DNA of 64,000 nucleotides, from assembly GCA_021495925.1 (NCBI GenBank), contig JAKEKT010000007.1, positions 434,001 to 498,000 of the forward strand. The letters are read 5' to 3'. Every line of letters begins with the position of its first letter. Within the stretch, counting starts at the first letter, position 1. The notes below the pieces were generated by a model, which saw nothing but the letters and a program-made list of their open reading frames with translations, searched no databases and was not told the DNA's origin. Shown one piece after another: positions 1 to 11,500 of the stretch. This DNA comes from Diplodia intermedia (Eukaryota > Ascomycota > Dothideomycetes > Botryosphaeriales > Botryosphaeriaceae). The translations under genes were made by a program, and so were the position numbers.

Positions 1-3000
1 GAAAGGAACCAAAAAAAAGGGAAACCCTTGCCGCAACGCCCGCAACGCCTCCTGCTCCTCCGCCGCAAACGCCCGCGCGCGCGCGCGCGCACAAACGGCC
101 CCCCCCGTCAGCAATCTAAAGTCGATCTCCGATCTCCCACCCGCCGGGCGGCGGCGGCGGCGGCGGCGCGGCCCCGGAAAGGACAGGGAGGGAGGGAGAG
201 GGGGGGAAAAGGGCGCACGCGCACCACACACCAACAACACGTGTGGGTTTTTTTTCTTTGCCCACACACCCAACCCAACCCAACAACCGGCGGCTCTTCT
301 GGGGCCCCCCGGCAAGGGCCACGCGATGACGGAGACGGAGTGAGAAGACCGAGATCTGGGATTATTTCCTTTTTCCCGTGCTCCCGTTGTTGTAAATCCG
401 ACAAGCTCCGTCGTAATTATCTCCGTGCCTCTCTCACACGCACTCTCTCTCTGTGTCTTTTTCGGGCGTGCGGGCGTGCGTGCGGGCGTGCATGTGTGTG
501 ACACACGCGTCATCCGTTGCTTGCTTGCGTGTCTACCCCTCTATTCTGTGGCGGCGGTGAAAGAATTTGTCGTCTCTTTCCTGCTGCCGCCTAGCCAGCA
601 TGGGAATTGGTGAGTGCGAAGTGTGTTCTGAGATGATGTGCGCGCGGGAACTGCAAAATGCTATGACGGAAGCGCGCAGCAGTCGGCTTCTTTCTGCGCC
701 CCTCTCTCGGCCAATAGATCGGCGTTGTTTTCCACGTCTTTCATCATCATCATCAGCGGCGGGCGCCGAGGTTGCCACCGATGGGCCACGGGCGTGGGCG
801 CGACATCCATGGCGGCCGGGTATCGGTCCCGCACGCGAAGAAGAGGGCGGAGTCGCAGGGAAGGCCCACGAAAAACAGGTATCGGCACGCTCGGCAGTTT
901 CGGTACGCTCGGCCAAACCAACAGCCAACGCCGGCTTGTTGCAGGGAGCGGGAGGCAATATGCGCCATGGCCGGACGCGGAAACGACAGGCGACGCTCTG
1001 CCAAAGAGGTAGCCACCACCCAACGAATCTGCCTTGAGCCGCCCTAAATCGATCGTGCCGGTGGGGCGATTGTGGGGGTGGCCATCTGGGATTTCCGGTG
1101 CCTGCAGCGTGAACACTTGCCTCTCCCCTCTTGCTTTACCGCATCCAGCAAGGCTGGCGTGGGATTTTATTTGAAATCCTCTGTCGTCTTCTTCTGCGTC
1201 CGTGCCGCGCACTTGTTGCTCTCGCGTGTTGGTACTGTTGGGCAACCAACGCGAGATGGGAAGGAAGACGCGGCCCCAGCACTGATGGAAAGCTCCGGAG
1301 AGGGACGACGTCTCACAGACCAGAAGCAAGCAAAGCAGAAGGCGGGCAAGGAAGCGAACGCAGAAGGGAAAACGTGAGGGAGAAAAAAAAACAGTCTCAG
1401 TGGAAGTTCCCCAAAGAGGGCATTCCTCGCACCAACCACCGGCGGCGAGAGGCGCCACTGAGCCCTAGCGGGGCGCAGGCCGCAATCTACACACCACTGC
1501 ACCTGCTCTTGTTGCCCTCCTCAACGTCACGGCCGCCGCCCCCACGTCGAAACCAGCGGGAAACTCTGGGTCCACCATCGAAAGGATCTCGGCTGGAAGG
1601 AAGTGGCATCGCCGGTTCCATCTGACTGATCTAAGGGACGAACCGCAGCCCTATTCGTTGGTCCGCTCCTTCCCACCCGCCGACGTTGTGAAGCGTAAGC
1701 CCGCACCACCTACCCCGCCTGTACCTAACTATTGCCTATAACGAACGCCACAATTTCCCTTTCGGCCATGGCGGTTGCAACGCACGCAATGCTCCGCTCT
1801 TTTTCTTTTCCATGTCCACATCGGGTAGCCGTATCTTCGCCCCTGCTGCTCTGTCGCCGAGTAGGTACGTCGACGGGGCATAGGAGAAGACAAAAAAAGA
1901 GACAGCCGATGTGGTCCGCATTGCCGGCCGTCGCCGCGACTCCAACCACTTTGTTTCGGCCTCAAACGAGCAAATGCCGCATCAGTCACGGAGGAGCCGA
2001 CGACAGCCTCCGGTAGACTGGCAGTATGTAGCGACAAAGCAAAAAAAAGGTAGGCGAGCAAGCAGACACTCGGGAACGAGGCGTACCCGGCGCCGGCTCC
2101 GTCATTGGGCCCGGTCCCCGGGTGCTGTCGCCCGGTTCTGAACTGTGCGGGGGGAGGCCATCCATGTTGCATGAGAGGGAGAGAAGCTTTGGAAAGAGTG
2201 GATATGAAGGCGACAGAGGGGGGTGGGGAAGAGGGGAGAAAAGCAAAGAACACTGCAGCAGCTTGCAGCACCCGGATCCTCGGGCGCCTGACGCCGGTCC
2301 ACGGCCATGGGGTCTCCGCTGCGGACCAGGAGAAAGAGAGTGGGAAGAATCACGGGCAAAACGGAGGCAACAACGCCCTCAACGGTGCAAACGTGTATGG
2401 CAAGGGAGACTGACATCTGGCCGCGGTAACTCGAACAGCCTCGCTTGGATCCCAACGCAGATCAATCGAGCTCGACTGCAGCAGGCAGGGAATAATCATG
2501 CTAGAAATCATGTCATGATGAGATAGCGGCCACGATTTGCTTTTTCCATCTTCCGCCCTCTGTCCAAGGGCCAAGCGGTGGAGGCGCGCCGGCTTCGAGG
2601 CTGGACAAGGCTCTGCAAATGCCGCCACGAATCAGACTCGGCCGATCGGCGGGGGGAAAGCGGAACGGCGGTTGCTTGTAGGGATCGTGGGCGGCAGGTA
2701 GCGGGGCCCGCGTGTCCGCTGCTGGGGCCTAGGCGCCCACGGCGCCAGTTCTGCGGCGGGACGGGGCGGGCGACGCAGCTGTCGCCTCGCGGTGCAAATC
2801 AAATCCATGCGGACCCTGGCGGTGCAACTCATCGTCTGTCTTCCATTCTCCTCTGCCTCGGCGTAAGATAAGATACTCTGAAAGTAATAACAGAATAGGT
2901 TCAATAAAGTCGTACAAGAGAAGTCGGAAAATGCCCTCGAACCAGCCCAATCCCTAAAAGGAACACGTGTCTCCCCTTCCCAACGCCGATGCTCAAACTC

Positions 3001-3801
3001 ATAGACTCCTGGGGCTGAGGGCGGCCTAGTAGCCGCCCATGCCATGCACGCGTTCGCAGAAACGAAAAGACAAACTCTAGACCTGGGAAAGAAAGGAGAA
3101 AAAGTAGACGGCGCGAATGAACAGCGTACATGCAGAAAGCCGTTCCGGCGAGCCAATGCCCGCATCCCCGGGTCCTGAGTTGAAGCAGAAAAAACCGAAA
3201 ACTGTAAAGACAAGCGAGCCCTGCCGTGTTCCTGCCATGAACCTTGCCGAAAAGCAATCTGACCGAAAACGCAGGGGAAAAGACCAACTGAAGGGCCGAC
3301 CGGAAGCGATGAGACAGCGTGAAAGAGAACCGTGTGCGTACGGGGGTGAGAACGGAATAAGGGTCTCTGACAAGGCAAGCCAACCGGCGCCCGGATGCTC
3401 CTTCCGACCGCAATGCAAATCGCAAAAATAGCTGTGAATCTGTCGTCTGCCCGGACCATATGACGCACGACCCGAAGATCCCCTAATAGAGACAAGATGC
3501 AGGTTATTTCTTCCTTGGACAACCCGGCGCCGCCCCCTCCCCTCGAGCGTCGTGAAACGCGTAATCTCCTGGGTAAGTCTGTCGTTCATCCTGGCGCCAA
3601 TCCATTTTTGCCGAAAACACTTGAAGTAGACATACATGTCAAAAAGCTGCGAAGTTTGGTGTCGGCCAGAGGACTCCCGGCCGCGTGGGAATAAGCAATG
3701 CCGTGCCATCCGAAAAGCGCTGTGATCTGCGAGTCTCAGGCCCCGATGCGGTCTTGACTCCGGGGGCGCAGGCTTTCCTTGCTGAAGTGTCGAAGGCGGC
3801 C
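1..3801. other. Gene-free left flank, downstream of nsdD
   Basis: No open frame here looks like a protein. The long frames (for example 661-1458 and 2632-3522 on the minus strand) have random composition, no domain and no plausible splice partners. The first 600 bases carry low-complexity tracts: a CG dinucleotide run near 73-90, a GGC run near 148-168, a G-rich tract near 185-210 and T-rich and GT-rich stretches. These resemble a promoter or untranslated region of a gene lying off the left edge, which is inference. The part next to 3801 should include the 3' untranslated region of nsdD. Confidence 0.6.
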
Positions 3802-5591
3802 TCAGGCAGGCGGTGATCCTGGCCCAAGGGACTTCGGCCGCAGGTTCGAGCTACCGATAGGCGCCTTGTTGGCGCCCATTTTTCGTGTGAGCTTGGCGTA
3901 GTCTGGAGCGCATCAGCAGGTGTTCTGTTTGCTTTACGGCAATAGCTGTGAAACTTACGGAGACCGCAGGCGTTGCACAAGGTTCGTGCGCCGTCTGGAC
4001 CTCTCCGCCACTCTGGGGTTTCCGCCCGGTTGCAGCTGTGACAACGACCCGGGGGCGCCGCGCGCTGCGAGACATGTCAGCTTTTGCCATCACACTTGAC
4101 CAGTTTCAGAAAGATACGCACTCCTCTGCGCTTCTTTGGGTCAGACCCTGCGAAGCCACCACCACCCTTCGGATCCTCTCCGTACGGATTGTGGGACTCG
4201 TCGGGTTCGTAGCCGTTTGTTGCCTTGTACCTCGGGTCCTGTGCTTGTTCAGCCAGGTGGGCTTGCTGTGTCGTTAGCACCACCTCACGGATCCGCACCA
4301 AGGAATCCACGATCCGTTGACCCTGCTTCATCAGATCATCGACTTCGTGGATCGACGGTGTCGAGCCCGGGATCGGTCCTGTCCGCTGCGCCTGGTGTGC
4401 ACGCTGGCCGTATGTTCTCACAAAGTCGTTTAGGCGCCCGCTTCCCTCTGCAATCTGTCTCATCTTCAGCGTCATGCTCAAGAATGGCGTCTATTGATGA
4501 CTTACCTCGTTGAGGGATGCTTCGAAATCAAAATTATCGAGATGCCGTTTAACCGACTCGCCGTAGAGTGCAGGGCCAGCATGCCTCCCAGCTCTTTTGC
4601 TTTCCTCCGCCCGCCTGACCTCCGCTCCATCCGATCTCCACGTGGGTGGATAGCCCCCCGATGCAGAATAGGCTGCCGGAGCTGATGGTGGATAAGGAGG
4701 GTTGACTTGACTTGGGGGAGGCGGTGGTGGAGGTGCACTGTACGGATACGGAGCAGGAGCATAAGGGTGGTTGTAGCCGAAGGGTTGTTGCTGCGGTTGC
4801 ACTGGACCAGCCTGTTGAGGATTCTGTTCATAGGCCGGTGACTGTTGTTGTGAATAAGTGTACCCCGCGCCGAACGAAGGTCTCGAGTTGTTCACCGGGG
4901 ACGGCTCTGTCCGTAGCGGATGCAAAGTGGGCAATTTGGGGTTGTGGGTAGTTGGCAAAGTTGGCCGTGGCGGATCCTGTGCTGCTTGGGAGTACGGTGG
5001 CTGAGGAGGCGGCTTCATATATGGGCTGCGGTCTGTTTGCTGGGCGTATAGGGAGGGCGAGCCCTTGGCGGAAAAATCTTGAGAGAAGTGCCTCCTGGCA
5101 GAGTCCGGATGTGAAGTCGCGGATGCTGGTGGGGGCTGGAAGTACTGCGAAGCAGGCGGCGGGCCTGTCGAGGCTGGGTGAGGTGGATAGGGCATTGGCT
5201 GCTCGGATGCCAGCGCTTCATGAATTGACGGTAACGACTGCCGCGCAGGCGGTTTTTGCTCCTTCTCATCTCCAGATGTGCGGCGGGACTCCGGGGGAGA
5301 AATGAGGCCTGCTAAGCCTGCTGGCGGTGCGCTGGCAGCGGGCGCGTGATGGCTGGCGTAGGGCGGGGGAGGGTTTGGGTAGGAAAACGACGACGGGCTG
5401 ACCATAGCCGCGGCGGAATGCTTGCGCTGGAAATCCGTATCGTCTCTTCTACCCTTCTCGGCATCTATGGAAGATATTGAGGGCAAAATGGCGCTAGCAG
5501 CAGGTCAGATACACTCTCGTCCACACATTGCGCGGGGGTTCGCGGCGACAAACACGCACCTCTGCCGACTGCCGGCTTCCATAGCTTCCAT
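3802..5591 (-). CDS. nsdD: GATA-type zinc finger regulator of sexual development, NsdD
   Basis: A nuclear transcription factor that in Aspergillus promotes sexual and represses asexual development. I read five exons: 5591-5560, 5493-4506, 4454-4122, 4064-3959 and 3902-3802, with introns of 51-66 nt, giving 519 aa. The first ~330 residues are Pro/Gln/Ser-rich and disordered. A conserved segment follows (around RTYGQRAHQAQRTGPIPGS and VDDLMKQGQRIVDSLVRI). Near the C-terminus is one GATA finger, C-X2-C-X18-C-X2-C, containing NRAETPEWRRGP and LCNACGLHYAKLTRKMG. The finger is split by the last intron just after CNACGL, so it is only visible after splicing. The start is the ATG at 5591, which feeds a 32-nt first exon; the frame of exon 2 alone has no early ATG. 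The length is a little above the usual ~460 aa of Aspergillus NsdD. The finger and the segment before it make the assignment firm; exon 1 is less certain. Confidence 0.9.
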
Positions 5592-8500
5592 TCGGGAAGG
5601 CAGCGTCGTCGGATCGACACGCTATCTGGCGTCCAACGGCGACGCGGACGCTCAATCTCTGGAGGGTTGTGTCGCCCGGCACCTGTAGCTTCCCGCAACC
5701 AGGTGACAGCGGCGGCGCAACAACGGTTGACGTTGCCCTGGCTCGCCCGTCACGCACGCGCTGGCGGCGATGTAGGTCCAAGAGCGGCGTGCAGCGGTGC
5801 CGGCTGGCGAACGCCGTCGTCCGGTGCGGGCGAACGCTGGCGGCGGGGCGTGGATGGCGGACCGGCGCTGGGTGGGTGGGTGCTGTGAAGAGAGCCTGAC
5901 GTAAGGCGAGGCGAGACGGTGGAACGCGGCGAGGGCGTGCTGCTCCAATGGCGACGGGCTAGCGCACAGCGTGACAGGCAGGTCTGGAGAACAGCGTCGG
6001 GGTCACAGCGAGGGCTCTGGCGCGCACAGCAGTGTATGGGGCGTGTTGGCGGTGGTGAGGTATCCCGTGATCGTGTGCGGGTGGGAACGAGGACAGCGGT
6101 TTTAACGGCGTGTTGCAACGGGCATTTCGGGGCGGGCGCTGGGATGGGTGGGCAAGAGGGGAAGACGGGGATATCTAGCTAAGATGGCCGCAGCAGACGA
6201 TAGATGCGATCGGAGATGACCCGCGACGCAGCAGGGCAGGGACTTGACGGGGAGTCGTGTCGATGCCCGTGGGCGGCGGCAGGCACCCTGGCCGCACGCG
6301 CGCTGGAGGCCGTTAGACTGCTGTTAATCGGATCTGTGCTGCGCAGGCCGGCCCTTGCAAAGCTTATGGGCGCCGCGGGCAGGCGACCAGGAGGGAGCGA
6401 TGTGCGCGCGGCGTGGGTAGGGAATCAACCGCCTGGCGGTGATGTCGGCTCAGATTCGCCTCCGCCAAGCGCAGCGAGCAAGATCAGCGCGCAGAGCAGG
6501 ATCTGGCTGCCCTGGACACGAGACACGGCCTTCTTCAGCGCGGCAGGGCCAGCGGCGCGTCACGGCGTCACCACTCCAAGTCGACATCATCACGATCCAG
6601 CAGCCCGCGCGGGCTGGCGCCGGGCGGGCGCGCAGGGCTGCCGGTGCGCGCATCGCTGGAGCTGGCGCCCCTTTCTCCACGCCTCGCACGCCGCGCCCCT
6701 TCTGCGGATGCGAGGCAAAACGAGCGGCGTGCGGGCCCGAGGCCGTGGGACGAATCAGTGGAGGCCGCCCACGGCTGATCGAGATCTGTCGCGGCAGAGC
6801 TAGGAGCCGCTCCCTGCGTGCGAGCCAGCGGCGGCGAAGGCAAGTGCCGGCGAGTGCTGATTGAGCGCGCGCGGTGCCGCCGCTGCGTCTCCCAGATGCG
6901 ATGCGATGCGCTGCCGAGATCTGAGTATGAATCATCCGAGCGCGGCGGGGGGCGCGCCGTGACACTGACGATGTCGATGAGCGCTGCGCGTGCTCCGGCG
7001 CCCGCGACCGCAACGAGCGCAACGCCCGAGAGCAGGCACATCAGGCCACACGACAGCTTGGGCCCCGGCCGATTGGCCCCGTCGCGGGCCAGCTGCTTCA
7101 ACTTTCAAGCGAGTCCACGTTGCGGGCGTGCAACACAGGCCCACCCGCCCCAACGCTCCGGCCACAGCGCTGCTAGGGTGCCGCGACCCGCCTGTCATCG
7201 CGTTTGCGCGCCTGCCTGCTGCTGACGGCCCGGCAGCGCCATAACGGCGGCGCAGCTGCCTGGCCGCCTGCACTGCGCCCGGCCGGCCTGCCCGCGCGGT
7301 GGCTGCGCTACGCGGAGCATCGATCCGCGCTATGGTGCATTCGTTTTCCAGATCAGATCCTGGCGTTTGGCGGATAGATACCCGTTATCGTGTCACGCTT
7401 TGCCTTTCCGAGGCGCAACATGGCCGCAATATTGGACGCACCGCCGCCCTGCATGCCGCTGGCCGGCCACATATGCACGATCCGACGCGACCAAGATTGG
7501 CTCACGCCGTAATGCGATCTGCGTCAGCTCCCAGCGGTCCCATCAGCAGCCAGCGCTGATCTTCACGCCCGGTTTCACTCGATCTGCTTTGGGCGGCCTC
7601 GCAGCCCAAGCCACCGCTCACCAGCTCCATCACGCGCGCCGTCAAGCTGAGTGTGCTCTCAATGCCCCCGCCGGCCATCCGCGCAGCATGTGATGGCCGC
7701 GGCCGGCTCGACCCTTCCCGCCCAGATGCCGGCATTAGAAACGCTTGATGCTTTGCAATCCTCTGCCAAGCACCGCGACCCAGTGCGCAGACCCTGAATA
7801 AATCTCGAGGCTAAGCCGCAAGCAGCTACCGCCATCACCTCTGCATCTGATGCGATCGTGCATCTGGCACCTGTCGCCGCCGCTGCGACGTCCTGTCCGA
7901 CCGGCGCCCCCAGGCAGACGACTCTGTGCGCCCAGCCCCGCCATCTGTCCGACAGCGCACGCCGCGGTGGAGACGCTGGCGGTTTTCCAGCGCTGCGGCG
8001 CAGTCGGCCCTGCGCGGGCAACGGACGGCACGCGGGCAGCGTGCAGCGACGGGGAGGGGAAAGGGGCTCTCACGCTGCAGCCCGCGATTCGGAGCGCTGC
8101 AGCAGCGAGGCATGACGCGGGTGACCCTTGCACATCACCTGGCAGAGCCTGCCGTTTTGGCTGCAGATCCCCGCATTCGGAGAGCAACGCCCAGACGGCT
8201 CGCCCGTTTGGGGGCTCCCTCGAGAGAAACTGCCGCGCTCGAGGGCTCCACGCTAGCCGGCGCCGTTGGGCCATCGGGAAACACCCAGGCGCACGGCTGC
8301 GCATTCACGTCGATGAAAGCCTCGCCCCTTCCGCCGAGGCGCGCCCGGATTTGCATCGGCCAACGGGAAGCGACTCATTTTCGCCCAGCGCGAATGCTTG
8401 TCCAGGCGCCAGAACGTGGCGGTAAGGTGCAGCCGGAGCCAATTCACATCAGGGACCAGATCTCGAGCCTTGAAGCCCCTGACGGCTCCGCATCAGTCGG

Positions 8501-11500
8501 GGAGACGGCAACACATGCCACAAATCGCCCCATTGCCATTATTCAGAGATAAAGCACCTGCCAACTGCATCCTGGCGCTGTCTCGATCTGTCGAAGATTG
8601 CCGTAAGGCTGTTCTTGCGTTCCTCGTCTTCGGGACCATCGCGAATCGAAGGGTGAACAGGGCCCTTCCCTGCCGCATCGCGACTATTCATAAGCTTACT
8701 GCTTAGGGCGCGGCCATGACACGACGAGCGGGCAGCGAATCTCCTGGCGCGGGCCCACATTGTCCTATTATTGCCTATAGCGCCCATCTGCTATTTCCCA
8801 GGTTCCCGACACTGTCTCAAATTTTGAATGGCTACTGCTGCGTCAAAACTGCCGCTGCAATTCCGGTCCCGCCCATCCTCATCGGCCCCCTGGGGCGCAG
8901 GAGCGGCCAAGATTGGGTCACCGGCAGCGTTCAGACGGGCCGCCTCGGTAGGAACAAGCTCATCTGCACCAGTTGGAAACACAATAATCTAAGCGGGGGC
9001 CAATATCCGATGGCGGCATCCAACATGAGAGGGCGGGCGCCTCTGCCGCTCTGACGCACTAAACTCTATCTCATCAGGCCGGGAATAATGCGTGCAAGCT
9101 CAGGAGTGATGACGCTGCCCCTTCACCGCGACGCCCGCGCGGCGGATCCGGGGGTGACCCTGACGAATCGCGGAAGACTTTCCGATCCGCTCGATCCGCC
9201 TGTCAAGGCCAAACGGAGCAGCAGGGACGCCCGCCTCTGTTGGGCCCCTCCTCAGTTCCTGCCCTGCTGCGCCGTGGGCTCCAGACACGCCGCGTCGGCG
9301 TTTCCGTCAGATACGAGATCTGGGGCTGGAGCAGAGTCGACCGTGCCGCATCGACCCGGTCCGGTCCACCACGCACTCTTCATGCAACGCTCGGTAATGG
9401 GACAACCGCATCCTGAAGCGTCAGCGGCGACCAATCAGCTGCCAAGCTGCCCTACCCTTAGCCGCCTCCGCGTATTGCAGCAGGACGAGCACACGACTAA
9501 GGCTTGGTGCCGTATGGAAGCAACCGGGCGATGTGCGCTAAAATGAAGCTTCACGTGGGTTCCATGTACTACGAGGCAGCGAACGGTTCCCTTGGCCAAC
9601 CATACGTCAAAGCCAACCGGTTCTCACGAGCCACTAGATGGACGTTACAACGGCGGTACAGCACGCTCGACCCATGGAACGCTCGGTTCCGCGCTGCGCC
9701 CGCGCCCGCGCCCGCTTCATCTACTCCACCTGCCGCTGTCAATTGTCCGCGTAGCTGTTACGCAGCAGCCCGGCTGCACGAACCTGCGCTATTCGCTAAT
9801 TATACCATCTCTCGATCGTTCCACGCGCGGCTCGTTGCTTGCAGGCTTGCATTTCACGTGGGCGCCGAAAGCAGAAGAACGGGTGGAGATTCGCTGTCGT
9901 CCAACCACCCCTTCAGCGGCTGCGTGCCGGGTAGCACGACGCGCACAGGATAGCAGCCTCTGCCACCACCTTACGCCCGTACGACTGGGAAGCAATATCT
10001 ATGGATGGAGAATTTCCCACGTGTTGCTAATGCATCTACCTTTCTCCCCCGTGTTCTCTGCAAGAACGGCGCTTTACGCGAGACCATCGTCCGTCTGCTT
10101 GCAGTTCTCTTGTGTCCTGTCCGGAACAACCTCCTCTTACAGCTGGTCCAAGTAAGTCCTCAGAATCAGCCCACCAAATGCACGAAATCTCACGATCGAG
10201 CCGCAGCCCTGTCACATTCCTTTTTCTCCAGCCCAAGCAGCAGGGAAAATAGCCGACCGAGTGAGATTCGGTACTCCGCACCCGACATCGTCATTGCACA
10301 GCAGGTGTCAGAAGGTCCTGCCTTCTGGGCCACTGCGGAACAACGTCGGCAAGGGCGACGCCTGTTGATGATTGCTGCTGTTCAGGCGGTGCGCCGGGAC
10401 TCGACAAGTTCGAACTGAAGGACGTGTGCGTGTAACCGGATAGATCAGACAGGTTACCAATGCCAGCACACCAGCCAGGCCACCCATCTGGATGACCAAT
10501 CCGGTCCCTACGAAAGGCGCAGCCGGCGCCTGAATCGGAACGACGTACTTTGAATGAGATAGATCTCATATATGCACGCTTCCCTGCCTGCCTTACTTGC
10601 CCGCCCTTCCCGCCAGCCTGCAGATATGTGGCGAAATATGTTCTCGGGGCCACGTGTCGCCCTCGAGTGCAACATCGAGCGACCGGCCTGGTTGGCGTTT
10701 TCCAAGCCCGTTATGGGGTGATTCCCAACGGTGTGGCTTGCTTAAGGGAAGCGAACGGGTGGTAAGAGGTGTAGGAAGGGGCGCAGGATTGCTGCAGCTG
10801 CATCGGCGGCCGGTGGAGGGCGGGACAGCAGGCCCGTCAAGCATGCATCCTCCCGAGTTAGGCGCGCGGCGCATATGTACGATGTACCTACCGCATGTCG
10901 GCCATGCTGCTGCGCATCTCGCTGCTCACCCAAAGCTTTGGCCCAGATGACAACAGATTGATGACAGCAACAGGCCAACGCCAAGGCAAAGCGAGGACGC
11001 GGGCGCCCTGCTCACTCCCCGCTTATCGTCCCTGTGTGACCGCACCCTTCGGCTCTGGGTTAATTTGGAATGTTCCCTTGCACGCCTCGTGGGCGTCGGG
11101 TGGTATCCGAAGGTGCACCGCACCGTGATTCAAATTCCGATATATGCACAGGCCGTCCCTCACGAAAGCGTCGTGTGGATAACATCATAGCCCTTTTAGA
11201 TTTACTTTATTGGGACAAGTCTGCGCAACCATCGGCTTTACTCGCGTTGTACTATGGCGTGCAGACATGGATGAGGTCTGCATGAACGCAACAACGTCAG
11301 ATGGACCGAAGGACCGATTCAACGCGAAGGATCGCTATACAGCATGTTGCCAAGGATCATCAAGTCCCGCATTTCCTCTTATCAGCATGGATACAAGATC
11401 AGATCCCATCAAGCGGTGTGTAAGAGGTAACGCAGAGACACACATGCGGAGGTCGAGGTGCGGGATCGAAATTCACTTGAGCACCATACGCCCCATTCCC

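Noticed and set aside
661..1458. 265-codon minus-strand frame
   Set aside because: Random composition, overlapping frames on both strands, no domain and no splice context.
2632..3522. 296-codon minus-strand frame
   Set aside because: Mixed low-complexity and random sequence without hallmarks of a protein; other frames overlap it.
4491..5486. nsdD start at 5486 in the exon 2 frame
   Set aside because: The codon there is TTG, not ATG. A 32-nt upstream exon at 5591-5560 supplies an ATG in phase.
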